From NCBI RefSeq assembly GCF_001426945.1, contig NZ_LMFS01000001.1, positions 1,678,741 through 1,742,740 on the forward strand: 64,000 nucleotides of DNA. The letters are read 5' to 3'. Position 1 is the first letter of the stretch. Every line of letters begins with the position of its first letter. Of this stretch, positions 21,745-30,490 are shown piece after piece. A program made the translations under genes and the position numbers. This stretch comes from Pseudolabrys sp. Root1462. Its GTDB lineage: Bacteria; Pseudomonadota; Alphaproteobacteria; Rhizobiales; Xanthobacteraceae. Under the pieces are notes generated by a model. It did no database searches, was not told the DNA's origin, and saw only the letters and a list, made by a program, of their open reading frames with translations.

Positions 21745-22488
21745 ATGCGAAATCCGCAGATTAGCAAACCAAGTGATCGAATTGGTTTGCATCGTGGCGA
21801 CTCCGCCGCGGCTTTGCGTCGAATGCGCAGCATGATCGAACGCGGACGCTTTCAAGGTCGGTTGCCGCCGGAGCGCGAGCTCGCCGTTGAGTTGCAGGTC
21901 GGTCGCACGACATTGCGCAAGGCGCTCGAGGTGCTCGAGGCCGAAGGCCAGATATGGCGTCACGTCGGTCAGGGGACTTTCGTCGGCCGCCGCCCGCAGG
22001 TCGCGGGCGTTGAGCAAATGCTGAAGCTCGGCAAGGTGTCGCCGAAGGAGTTGCTCGACGCGCGCCTTATCCTTGAGCCGTCAATTGCGGCGTGCGCCGC
22101 GGCCACGGCGCGATCTTCCGATATCGCGCGCATGAAGATGTGCGCGCTCAAGCGGGAAACCACGAAGGAGCCCGACGCCTACAATCTGTGGGATCACCAG
22201 TTTCATCTGGCGATTGCCGAGGCGACGCAGAATCCTATTCTGTCGGCGTTGCTTGAGCAGCTCAATTTGCTGAGGCGGACCCCAACTTGGGCGACCTACA
22301 AAAAGGACCGGATGCGGGATCCGTTCTATTCGGTTTCCAAGCGTGAACATCGGGCGATCATCGCCGCTATTGAGCAGCACAATTCGGCCGCCGCATTTCA
22401 GGCGATGAAAACGCACATTATGGGTGTGCAGGACGGGTTCTATGGCTGGGCCGAACAGGCGTCGGCGACGCAAGGCGCCGTGACGTAG
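21745..22488 (+). CDS. GntR family regulator with FCD domain
   Basis: 247 aa. The N-terminal winged HTH is recognisable in GRLPPERELAVELQVGRTTL, then RKALEVLEAEGQIWRHVGQG, around residues 38-80. An all-helical FCD effector domain follows: LLDARLILEPSIAACAAATA, then LWDHQFHLAIAEATQNPIL with its likely metal or ligand His residues, then KREHRAIIAAIEQHNSAAAF. FadR-subfamily members usually sense small organic acids. Its divergent position suggests it controls the Asp-box/SDR/ABC operon. Confidence 0.92.
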   Translation: MRNPQISKPSDRIGLHRGDSAAALRRMRSMIERGRFQGRLPPERELAVELQVGRTTLRKALEVLEAEGQIWRHVGQGTFVGRRPQVAGVEQMLKLGKVSPKELLDARLILEPSIAACAAATARSSDIARMKMCALKRETTKEPDAYNLWDHQFHLAIAEATQNPILSALLEQLNLLRRTPTWATYKKDRMRDPFYSVSKREHRAIIAAIEQHNSAAAFQAMKTHIMGVQDGFYGWAEQASATQGAVT

Positions 22489-22494
22489 CGCGGC

Positions 22495-22508
22495 TGGGGA
22501 ATTCCCCA
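22495..22508. terminator. Perfect palindrome after the GntR gene, possible terminator
   Basis: TGGGGAATTCCCCA is a perfect 14-bp palindrome 7 bp after the GntR stop, between converging transcription units. There is no T tract, so termination is only a possibility. Confidence 0.3.
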
Positions 22509-22548
22509 ATCGTCGCGCTTACATAAGTATCTGACAAAGCTGATAAAA

Positions 22549-22626
22549 TGGTCGGGGCGGCGAGATTTGAACTCACGACCCCTAGTCTCCCAGACTAGTG
22601 CGCTAACCGGGCTGCGCCACGCCCCG
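22549..22626 (-). tRNA. tRNA-Pro (anticodon GGG)
   Basis: A full cloverleaf folds on the minus strand. The acceptor stem is CGGGGCG/CGCCCCG. The anticodon stem-loop is CTAGT-CTGGGAG-ACTAG with anticodon GGG. The T arm reads GTGAG-TTCAAAT-CTCGC, and the 3' CCA is encoded in the DNA (22549-22551). It is 78 nt including CCA. It decodes CCC/CCU proline codons. No integrase lies beside it. Confidence 0.97.
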
Positions 22627-22656
22627 ACCGGAACGGCGCGGACTATAGGGACGCGC

Positions 22657-23967
22657 CTACCGCGGCGCAACCGGGGAAGCGCCGAAAGTCCGTGGTGCCG
22701 CCATGCCGAGTTTCATGGTCCGGGTCGCCGCGGCGAGGCCCCAAATCACGCCCAGCACCAGGAAGAAGCTGCGCCAGTGGTCCGTGTCGATGATGAAGCC
22801 TTCCAGCACCACGCCGAGGAACGTGCCGGCCGCGGTAATGGCATAACCCTGCCACGGCGTGCGTTTGACGGCGTTGGCAAAGCCCACCCACAAGGTTGTC
22901 AACACCAAGAGCACATAGGCAAACCCGCCGCCCCAGCCATAGACCAGGAAGGCCTGCAGATAGACGTTGTGCTGCTGCAGACCGAAGACGCGGGCGAATT
23001 CGAACGGGCCCATGCCGTTCGGGAAGTCGAGCACCGAGCCGATGGCCAGTTCCTGCAATACGAAGCGACCGCCGGTGCCGACGTCATAGCTCTGCACGAG
23101 CTGGGCGCGGGTCTCGAACATGGTGGAGAGCGACGTTGCGGTCAGCAGAAACACCAGAAGAACGGCGAGCACGGCGGCGCCGACGACGCTGATGGTGACG
23201 ATGCGGGTGCGCACACGGTGCGTCGGCGCTGTGACGAAGCTGAACGCGACGACGATCAGCAGCCCGACCGAGAAGTTGAACCAGGCGCCGCGCGAGAAGC
23301 TGAGCAGCAGACCGAACATGATGATGCCCGTGGCGATCAGGCTGCGGACGTCGATGCGCTGGGTGAGCATGCGCTCGAGCAGCATCAGCGCCGGCAGGAT
23401 CAGGAACGGCCCGTAGACGTTGGGATCCTTGAACGGCCCCATGGCGCGATCGTAAAGCGTGAACATGCCGGCGCCCGGAAACAGATGGAAATACCCGGCC
23501 GTGCCGCAGAGCGCCGCGATCGCGGCAGCGACCACATAGGCTTTGCGCATCGTCGCCATGCGCTCCATGGTTTTGTCGGCGAAGATCAGCGCGAAGAGAA
23601 GTGCGGCAATCGCCAGATAAACCGAAGTTGCAGCATATTGCTCGGTCTTCTCCTGGCCCGGAACGTTCAGCAAGGAGAACAGACCGAAGACGTTCCAGAC
23701 GATCAGCAGCGTGAATGGGATCAGCAGGATGCGGTGGAAGCGGATGCCGGCCGCGAGCGCGGCAATCGCAAGAACGCCGACCAAGCCGTCGTGCGGCGAC
23801 GGCTCGATGAAGGCGACGCAGCTCGCCAGCACGGTGACGAACAGTACAGCCGTCAGCAGCCGTTCGCGGAACGGCGCCTTGCTGCACGCCGCAGCCGGCG
23901 GGGCGATCGCATAAGGGGCCCGCGGCGCCAGGACCGCGACCGGAGCCATATCGCGGGCGGTGATCAA
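22657..23967 (-). CDS. O-antigen ligase/polymerase family membrane protein
   Basis: 436 aa polytopic protein with about 10-12 hydrophobic segments, for example LLTAVLFVTVLASCVAFIEP and GVLAIAALAAGIRFHRILLI. The family loop GPFKDPNVYGPFLILPALML and the helix IIMFGLLLSFSRGAWFNFSV, whose SRGAW motif is diagnostic of Wzy/O-antigen ligase (PF04932) proteins, are present. It would polymerise or ligate undecaprenyl-linked oligosaccharide at the periplasmic face. Its start overlaps the stop of the phosphoglycosyl transferase gene upstream (ATGA-type), so the two are coupled. Confidence 0.88.
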   Translation of the reverse strand: MITARDMAPVAVLAPRAPYAIAPPAAACSKAPFRERLLTAVLFVTVLASCVAFIEPSPHDGLVGVLAIAALAAGIRFHRILLIPFTLLIVWNVFGLFSLLNVPGQEKTEQYAATSVYLAIAALLFALIFADKTMERMATMRKAYVVAAAIAALCGTAGYFHLFPGAGMFTLYDRAMGPFKDPNVYGPFLILPALMLLERMLTQRIDVRSLIATGIIMFGLLLSFSRGAWFNFSVGLLIVVAFSFVTAPTHRVRTRIVTISVVGAAVLAVLLVFLLTATSLSTMFETRAQLVQSYDVGTGGRFVLQELAIGSVLDFPNGMGPFEFARVFGLQQHNVYLQAFLVYGWGGGFAYVLLVLTTLWVGFANAVKRTPWQGYAITAAGTFLGVVLEGFIIDTDHWRSFFLVLGVIWGLAAATRTMKLGMAAPRTFGASPVAPR

Positions 23968-25520
23968 TAGGCGTTCTCGGACTTGAGCAGCGAGACCGGC
24001 GTGCGCAGCAGGATCGAAAGGTCAAGCAGCAGCGACCAGTTTTCAATGTAATAAAGGTCGTGCTCGACGCGCGCCTGTATCTTCTCGTGGGTGTCGGTTT
24101 CGCCGCGCCAGCCGTTGATCTGCGCCCAGCCGGTGATGCCGGGCTTGACGCGGTGGCGGGCGAAATAACCGTCAACCGCATCGGCGTAGAGCCGTGCCTC
24201 GGCCTTGGCATTGACCGCGTGCGGTCGCGGCCCGACCAGCGAGAGGTTGCCCTTGAATACCACGTTGAAGAGCTGCGGCAGTTCGTCAATGCTCGTCTTG
24301 CGGATGAAACGGCCGACCCGGGTGACGCGCGGATCGTCCTTGGTGACGAGTTTGGCGGCGGTGGCGTCGGTCTTGTCGGTGTACATCGAGCGGAATTTAT
24401 AGACCTCGATCAGGTCGTTGTTGAAGCCATAGCGCTTCTGCCGGAAGATCACCGGGCCCTTGCTGTCAAGCTTGATGGCGACGGCGGCGGCCAGCAACAC
24501 CGGCGACAACGCGATCAGCGCCAGCGTGCCGATGACCTTGTCGAACAGCCACTTCATCACAACGTCCCAGTCGGCGATCGGACGGTCGAACACGTCGATG
24601 ACCGGGATCTTGCCGATGTAGGAGTAGGAGCGCGGGCGGAATTGCAGCTTGTTGGTGTGCGCGGCCAGACGAATGTCGAGCGGCAGCACCCACAGCTTTC
24701 TCAGCATATGCAAAATGCGATTTTCCGCCGTGATCGGCAGCGAGAAGATGACGAGATCGACCCGCGTGCGGCGACCAAATTCGACGAGGTCATCGACGGT
24801 GCCGAGTTTCGCCAGACCCGCGCATTCGTCACCGCCGCGGTCACCGCGGTCGTCGAACATGCCGACCAGCTCGATGCCAGTATCTTTTTGACGGCGCAGT
24901 TCCGTGATGACGCGTTCGCCCGGCTCGCCGCCGCCGACAATAACGGTGCGGCGGGTGAGGCGGCCTTCGTGCGTCCAGCGGCGGACGATATAGAACAGGA
25001 CCTTGCGCGAGGTGATCAACGCGGCAAGGCCGAACACGTAGTAGGCGCCGAGCCAGACCCGCGAAAACATCTCGCCGGCCTTGAGGAAGAACGACGCACC
25101 GATGACGATCAGGAACACGACTGACCAGGCGGAAGCAAGACGCATGTACTGCTTCTCGTGGCCGCGGAATGCGTGCACCTGGTAGATGTCGGCGATCTGG
25201 AAAGCCAGCGTTGCCAGCGTGGCGACCACCAGTACCGCCGCAAAATAGCGCGGCAGCTGTGGCTGGATCGGCTCGATATAGACGAGAAAGATCGCGAGCC
25301 CGACGAGGACCATCAGCGCAAATTCGGCGACGCGCACTGTGCCGGCGAGCACGATCGGCGAGATCGGCGCGGCCATCGGTTTGTCGATGATGGCGCGAGC
25401 TTTATCGGAAAGCGTGCGCGCCGTGGATTGTTCGCGCGGACCTTCGCGCAGCCGGTCGAGGACCGCAGCGGCGCCGGCGCCGGCCGCATCGAGGGCGGGA
25501 CGGGATTCGGTGTCGAACAT
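23964..25520 (-). CDS. Undecaprenyl-phosphate hexose phosphotransferase (WcaJ/ExoY family)
   Basis: 518 aa. N-terminal membrane helices (about residues 50-165, for example [20 protein letters not shown]) precede a Rossmann-like CoA_binding_3 domain ([20 protein letters not shown]). The C-terminal bacterial sugar-transferase domain is recognisable in [45 protein letters not shown] and [19 protein letters not shown]. This polyisoprenyl-phosphate hexose-1-phosphate transferase starts exopolysaccharide repeat synthesis on the inner membrane. It is the natural first step for the polymerase and GT4 genes on either side. Confidence 0.93.
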   Translation of the reverse strand: MFDTESRPALDAAGAGAAAVLDRLREGPREQSTARTLSDKARAIIDKPMAAPISPIVLAGTVRVAEFALMVLVGLAIFLVYIEPIQPQLPRYFAAVLVVATLATLAFQIADIYQVHAFRGHEKQYMRLASAWSVVFLIVIGASFFLKAGEMFSRVWLGAYYVFGLAALITSRKVLFYIVRRWTHEGRLTRRTVIVGGGEPGERVITELRRQKDTGIELVGMFDDRGDRGGDECAGLAKLGTVDDLVEFGRRTRVDLVIFSLPITAENRILHMLRKLWVLPLDIRLAAHTNKLQFRPRSYSYIGKIPVIDVFDRPIADWDVVMKWLFDKVIGTLALIALSPVLLAAAVAIKLDSKGPVIFRQKRYGFNNDLIEVYKFRSMYTDKTDATAAKLVTKDDPRVTRVGRFIRKTSIDELPQLFNVVFKGNLSLVGPRPHAVNAKAEARLYADAVDGYFARHRVKPGITGWAQINGWRGETDTHEKIQARVEHDLYYIENWSLLLDLSILLRTPVSLLKSENAY

Positions 25521-25634
25521 TTCGGTTACGCCATACTGAGACGGCCACGACGACAGCCGCCGAACTTCGTAAATACGCGTAAATATCTACGGAAAGACTC
25601 TCAAAAAAGGTTTAGCGAACATCGCGAAATCCGG

Positions 25635-26771
25635 TTAATGGCGGCCCGATTCACGCACGTTTTGCAGGGCTGTCTGGTAACCATCCAGGACCCCTGCGAC
25701 CATGGCGTCGATCGAGAATGAGCGGGCGACCCGCTCGTTCAGTGCCAGCGTCCGCTGGCGCATGGCGTCGGGGTGGTCGAGGGCATCGGCGATTGCCGTC
25801 GCGATGGCCGTTGAATTGCCGGGCTCGACCAGAGCCTCGGACAGCGGGCCGTAGATCTCCGGGATACCGCCGACGCGCGTGGTGACCAGGGGAACTTGGC
25901 CGGCCGCGGCTTCCAGAACGACATAGGGTAGCGATTCCGCGCGCGACGACACGACCATCAGACGGCCAAGCTTTAAGGCCTCACGGGCCGACATGGCGCC
26001 CGGAAAGGCGATGGAGTCGGATAATCCCGCGTTAGCGACCCGTTGGATCAAGGCGTCGCGGTCGGCACCGGCGCCGACCAAGGTCGCGGTGAGGGGTCGG
26101 CCCTGTCGGCGCAGCGAGGCGATGGCGTCGATCAGGAGATCGATGCCTTTGACGTGGCGCAGTTCGCCGATGAAGATGATGTCTGTGGCGTCCTTGGCCG
26201 GGACTACGGGCTCGAATTCGGCCTTTGACACGCCGTTGTGCACGACGCGTAGCAGGCCGTGCGGAAGGCCAACTTTGCTGCGCGACATATCGGCGCTGTA
26301 CTGGCTTTCGAACAGCAGCAGGTCGCTGCGCCTCATCAGCAGGCGTTCGGTGGTCAGATAAATCTTGCCGGCGAGGGTGTCGTGGCCGAACAGCAGGCTG
26401 CCGCCATGCGGCGTATAGGCGCGCACCGCACCTCGGTTGCCGAGTGCCAGACGGGCATAGGCTCCGCCCTTGGCGCCATGGCCGTGCAGGACGTCGGCCT
26501 TGACGGCGCTGCTGCGCCGCATGACGTGCAGAACCGGCCTCCAGTCGCCGGGACCGACCTGCCGGCTCATCGGGATTCGCGTAATGCCATGGGCCATCAG
26601 GGGCGCAATTGCGTCGAAGGCCGCCGCCGCCCGGTCGCCACCGGTATTGCTGTCGGCGATCAGGCCGACCCGGTGGCCGCGCTCGGCCTGCGCCCGGGCA
26701 AGGTCCATCACATGGCGGAAGAGGCCCCCGACCGGCGCGCGGAAAACGTGGAGAATGTTCAAAGAACTCAT
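25635..26771 (-). CDS. Glycosyltransferase family 4 protein
   Basis: 378 aa from the ATG at 26771 (MSSLNILHVFRAPVGGLFRH). The GT-B fold is indicated by an N-terminal acceptor domain with a Gly-rich start and DVLHGHGAKGGAYARLAL. The C-terminal donor domain contains IIFIGELRHVKGIDLLIDAI and the E-x7-E-like motif SRAESLPYVVLEAAAGQVPL. It would transfer a sugar from a nucleotide donor to the growing lipid-linked oligosaccharide. The divergent GumC-like gene starts 170 bp away on the other strand. Confidence 0.9.
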   Translation of the reverse strand: MSSLNILHVFRAPVGGLFRHVMDLARAQAERGHRVGLIADSNTGGDRAAAAFDAIAPLMAHGITRIPMSRQVGPGDWRPVLHVMRRSSAVKADVLHGHGAKGGAYARLALGNRGAVRAYTPHGGSLLFGHDTLAGKIYLTTERLLMRRSDLLLFESQYSADMSRSKVGLPHGLLRVVHNGVSKAEFEPVVPAKDATDIIFIGELRHVKGIDLLIDAIASLRRQGRPLTATLVGAGADRDALIQRVANAGLSDSIAFPGAMSAREALKLGRLMVVSSRAESLPYVVLEAAAGQVPLVTTRVGGIPEIYGPLSEALVEPGNSTAIATAIADALDHPDAMRQRTLALNERVARSFSIDAMVAGVLDGYQTALQNVRESGRH

Positions 26772-26940
26772 GCGGCCGATATTTGGGATCAGTGATTGAG
26801 GCGAAGCAAACGCGTTCCCGCTAAGCGCCCGTGCGGTTAACAAAACCTTTCGATCCTTCCGTGACCGCCGGATTAACGGCGTAGCAACCATAATCGGGTC
26901 ACATCCCATCACCGTCTCTGGGACGGGTGTTGGAGTCGCC

Positions 26941-29190
26941 ATGTTCTTCCGTAAGAAGACCCAAGCCGCAGCGCCGCAGCCGGCGCCGAGACCGGTTGTC
27001 ATCCCCGCGGTGTTGCCGACGATTTCCTCAGGCGACATGGGCGGCGAACCGGACCTGCGCAGCATCGGTCGCGCCTTGTGGCGGAAGAAGACGATGATCT
27101 TCGGCGTCACGTTCTTCTGCACCGCAGCCGCCTTCCTCGTCGTCAACGCTGTGACGCCGCGCTTCCAGTCGGAAACGCGACTGCTGCTCGAGAGCCGCGA
27201 AAACGTCTTCATGCGGGCGGATGCCGATAAGGGCCTCACCGACCGCGGCACGATTGATCAGGAAGCCGTCACCAGCCAAATCCAGCTCGTGCTGTCGCGC
27301 GATGTGGCGCGCGAGGTGATCCAGAAGGAGAATCTCGACAAGCTCCCCGAATTCGATCCCGCCGTCGGCGGTCAATCGGTCAGCCAGATTCTGCTGGGCA
27401 TGATCGGTCTCGGCCGAGACGTCTCTTCGATGTCGCCGGAGGAGCGCACGCTCGCCGCCTATTATGACCGCGTCAACGCCTACGCGATCGAGAAGTCGCG
27501 CGTCATCGGCGTGGACTTCAAATCCGCCAACCCGGATCTCGCCGCCCGCGTCGCCAATGCGATTGCCGAGGCCTACCTTTCGTCGCTGCGTTCGGCCAAG
27601 ACCGACCAGACCCGCGCCGCCAGCACCTGGCTGGCCAGCGAAATCGAAAAGATGCGCGTCAAGGTCGCCGACGCCGAGGCCAAGATCGAAGCCTATCGCT
27701 CGCAGTCCAATCTGTTCGTCGGCTCGAACAATACCTCGCTGCCGAACCAGCAGCTCACCGAAATCAACTCGCAGATCGCGGCCGCGCGCGGTCAGAAGGC
27801 CGATCTCGAGGCGAGGGCGAAGCAACTGCGCGAACTGGTGCGTTCGGGGCAGCCGATTGATTCCTCCGATATCGCCAATTCGGAATCGATGCGCCGACTC
27901 ACCGATCAGGGCGCGGCGTTGCGCGCGCAACTTGCCGAACAATCGACGACGCTGCTCGACCAGCATCCGCGCATCAAGGAATTGCGCGCCCAGATCGCCG
28001 AGGTCGAACGCGCGAAGCGCGCCGAGGCCGATCGGCTGGCGCGTCAGCTCGACAACGACGCCAAGGTCGCATCCGACCGGCTCACCGCGCTGACCGCGAG
28101 CCTCGATCAGGTCAAGAAGGTTGCTTCGACCACCAACGAGCAGGACGTCCAGTTGCGTGCGCTGGAGCGCGACGCCAAATCGCAGCGCGACATTCTTGAA
28201 TCCTATCTAGTGAAGTACAGCGAGGCCTCGGCCCGCGACAACATCAACGCCTCGCCGCCCGAGGCGCGCATCATTTCGCGGGCGACGCCGGCGATCAAAC
28301 CGACTTATCCGAAAAAGCTGCCGACGATTTTGATCGCGGCGTTTGCGGGGCTGGCGCTGTCGACCGGCTTCGTCGTCGCCGGCGCGCTGCTCGGGGCGCC
28401 GCCGGTGGGCCCGGCCGCTGGCTATGGCTATGCGCCGGTAGGATTCGTCCAGCCGAATTTCGCCGATCCGCATGCGCCGCTGCCGATTTCCACCATGCCT
28501 GCAAGCGGCATGGCCATGACAATGGCGCGACCATTGCCGCATGTGGCGTCGCCGCCGCTGACGCCGCAGATGAAGCCGGCCGCGGCGTTTGGCGCGCCGG
28601 TGCCGCCGCTGCCGGTGAGCACGATCGAGCAGATCGTGCAGAGCCTGCGCCACGCCGGTGAGGCGGGCCGCCGCGTCACCGTGGCGGGCACCGCGCGCAA
28701 CGCCGGCACCACCTACGCCGCGATCACCCTGGCGCGGTCGCTGGCCGAGGGCGCCAGCGTCGTGCTGGTCGATTTTGCCTTCGGCGCGCCGAACCTGTCG
28801 GTGATCTCGACCGATCCGAATGCGCCCGGCGTTGCCGAACTGGTCCGCGGACAAGTGAACTTCGGCGACATCATCAGCCGCGACCAGTATTCGCAGGTTC
28901 ACGTCGTCGCCACCGGCAATGTCTGCAACGATGCGGCGGCGCTGGCGGCCTCGCCGTATCTGTCGACGATCGTCGAAGCGCTGGCGCAGAGCTACAACTA
29001 CGTCGTCATCGATGCCGGGTCGGTGGCGGATGCCCCGGTCGAATATTTCGCGCGGCTGGCGCAGCGCTCGGTGCTGGTGACGGCCGATCCCGCCGATGTG
29101 CAGACGCGCTCGGCGCGCGAGCGCATGGCGACGGCGGGCTACGGCGACGTGGTGCTGCTCGCCGGCGCGACGCAGGCGAGCGTCGCTTAA
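26941..29190 (+). CDS. Polysaccharide chain-length/export protein (GumC/Wzc-like) with degenerate ATPase domain
   Basis: 749 aa with a GGAG site 6 nt before the ATG. A Wzz domain is bounded by membrane helices near residues 52-72 (FGVTFFCTAAAFLVVNAVTP) and 459-485. Between them lies a long coiled coil (about 200-425). After a Pro-Ala-Gly-rich linker (490-560) comes a BY-kinase/CpsD-like domain. Its P-loop reads GTARNAGTTYAA instead of the usual G-x4-GKT, and Walker A' is VVLVDFAFG. The phosphate-binding lysine is therefore missing and no C-terminal Tyr cluster is seen. It probably sets chain length or links to export without acting as a kinase. Confidence 0.9.
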   Translation: MFFRKKTQAAAPQPAPRPVVIPAVLPTISSGDMGGEPDLRSIGRALWRKKTMIFGVTFFCTAAAFLVVNAVTPRFQSETRLLLESRENVFMRADADKGLTDRGTIDQEAVTSQIQLVLSRDVAREVIQKENLDKLPEFDPAVGGQSVSQILLGMIGLGRDVSSMSPEERTLAAYYDRVNAYAIEKSRVIGVDFKSANPDLAARVANAIAEAYLSSLRSAKTDQTRAASTWLASEIEKMRVKVADAEAKIEAYRSQSNLFVGSNNTSLPNQQLTEINSQIAAARGQKADLEARAKQLRELVRSGQPIDSSDIANSESMRRLTDQGAALRAQLAEQSTTLLDQHPRIKELRAQIAEVERAKRAEADRLARQLDNDAKVASDRLTALTASLDQVKKVASTTNEQDVQLRALERDAKSQRDILESYLVKYSEASARDNINASPPEARIISRATPAIKPTYPKKLPTILIAAFAGLALSTGFVVAGALLGAPPVGPAAGYGYAPVGFVQPNFADPHAPLPISTMPASGMAMTMARPLPHVASPPLTPQMKPAAAFGAPVPPLPVSTIEQIVQSLRHAGEAGRRVTVAGTARNAGTTYAAITLARSLAEGASVVLVDFAFGAPNLSVISTDPNAPGVAELVRGQVNFGDIISRDQYSQVHVVATGNVCNDAAALAASPYLSTIVEALAQSYNYVVIDAGSVADAPVEYFARLAQRSVLVTADPADVQTRSARERMATAGYGDVVLLAGATQASVA

Positions 29191-30404
29191 CCGGCCTTGT
29201 CGGCCTTCATCAGCCGCGCCTTGATGCGGCGCGCGGTGACGATGACCTTCCAGAGCACCGGATTCTGCTTTACGGCGCGCTTGGCGGCGGCGAATCCGCG
29301 CCGCGCGGCCGCGAAGGCCTGGCCCTTGGCGCTGAGCGGCCAATAGCTGTCGAACATCGGATCGGCGTCGCAGAACAGGCTCTTGTAGCTTGCTTCGCCG
29401 ACGCCGAGATCGAAGGTGTGCAGGCCGCGCTCGCAGCAGTCGCGCACGACGCGCACCAGCAACTGCTCGCCGGGGCTTTCGGTACCGAAGCGGCCGTGAA
29501 CGATCGAGGAGAACATGGCGCTGAACCGGCCATCGGCGCAGACGCCGCCCATGGTGGCGACAATCGTGTCGTCGACCGACAGCGTATAGAGCTCGATCAG
29601 CCGCGAGCTATCGGCCGGCGTCAGCGCACCGGCGGTGACGAAATCGCGCACGTCCTGCGCGGCGAATACGTCCGGCAGGCCGATGGCGCGCATGCGTGCG
29701 CTCTTCTGGGTGAAGAAATCCTCGGTGACGCGGCGGATGTCCTGTTCGTTCGTGGCGCGGGCGAATGTGACGTCGCCGAACTCCGCCAGCGTGCGTTCCT
29801 TCTTGCGCATCTTGCGGCGGCCGACCGCGCTGGTGCGGTCGTTGAACAAGGCTTCGAAGTCGGGGGAGAGCGGGCCGGAAAAGCCGAAACTGGGCGATGG
29901 CTGGTGAGGCAGCAGCGCCAGCGGATTGTCGCGGCCGGCCCAGGCCAGCGGCTGATTGCCGAGCACGACGACATCGGCATGCCCGCGCAAGGCGGCGCTC
30001 ACGGCATCAAGATCCTGCGCCGTGACCGCGCCGAGGAAATCGGCGCGCCACAGGCCCATGTTGAAATTGGCATGTTTGCCGCCGAGGAATTCGACGACGC
30101 GCAGGCCGGCCGCGCCCCGGCGGCGGCCGAACGGCAGAAGAAACAACGGGGCGCCGGCGGCATCGAAACCGACCACGATGAAGGGCGCGACGCCTTCGCC
30201 GGCGCCGATATGACGCTGCCACAGCGCGAGGAAATCGAAGGCCTGGTAGGGCGTCTTGAAGGCGCCGCCGCGTTCCAGCGCGCGCCAGAACGGCTCCGCC
30301 GCCGCCATGTCGCGGAGGATATCGACCCGGGTCAGACCGGCCGAGGCAGCCGCCGGCACGGCGGTATCGGCGGGCACGGGGCGGGTGGCGATAGCAACGG
30401 ACAT
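29187..30404 (-). CDS. GNAT/FemAB-like acyltransferase of the CelD/BcsL type
   Basis: 405 aa from the ATG at 30404; an upstream TTG at 30458 is less likely. The pattern PFWRALERGGAFKTPYQAFD, then LFLLPFGRRRGAAGLRVVEF and FLGGKHANFN at residues 50-140, and the late motif GTESPGEQLLVRVVRDCCER followed by FDLGVGEASYKSLFCD, match the GNAT_6 domain (PF13480) of proteins in cellulose and exopolysaccharide loci. It may acylate or otherwise modify the polysaccharide. It ends tail-to-tail with the GumC-like gene (4-bp overlap). The prophage begins just upstream of it. Confidence 0.82.
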   Translation of the reverse strand: MSVAIATRPVPADTAVPAAASAGLTRVDILRDMAAAEPFWRALERGGAFKTPYQAFDFLALWQRHIGAGEGVAPFIVVGFDAAGAPLFLLPFGRRRGAAGLRVVEFLGGKHANFNMGLWRADFLGAVTAQDLDAVSAALRGHADVVVLGNQPLAWAGRDNPLALLPHQPSPSFGFSGPLSPDFEALFNDRTSAVGRRKMRKKERTLAEFGDVTFARATNEQDIRRVTEDFFTQKSARMRAIGLPDVFAAQDVRDFVTAGALTPADSSRLIELYTLSVDDTIVATMGGVCADGRFSAMFSSIVHGRFGTESPGEQLLVRVVRDCCERGLHTFDLGVGEASYKSLFCDADPMFDSYWPLSAKGQAFAAARRGFAAAKRAVKQNPVLWKVIVTARRIKARLMKADKAG

Positions 30405-30490
30405 GCGACAAAACCGCGGTTGGAGACGGGTCGCGGCACCGTCGCAAAGATTTATCAATAGAACGTTGTGAAGATCGCCGACTTTCCTAA

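Noticed and set aside
21630-21833. Long N-terminus for the Asp-box protein
   Set aside because: It would cover the divergent control region and dyad; GTG at 21629 has a good ribosome site.
22549-22626. tRNA-Pro as attachment site of the prophage
   Set aside because: The integrase is about 8 kb away and no phage gene lies next to the tRNA. No duplicated 3' tRNA segment was found near 30.4-30.5 kb.
22567-23970. 467-aa frame antisense to the O-antigen ligase-like gene
   Set aside because: Shadow of a clear polytopic membrane protein; charged repeat-like composition.
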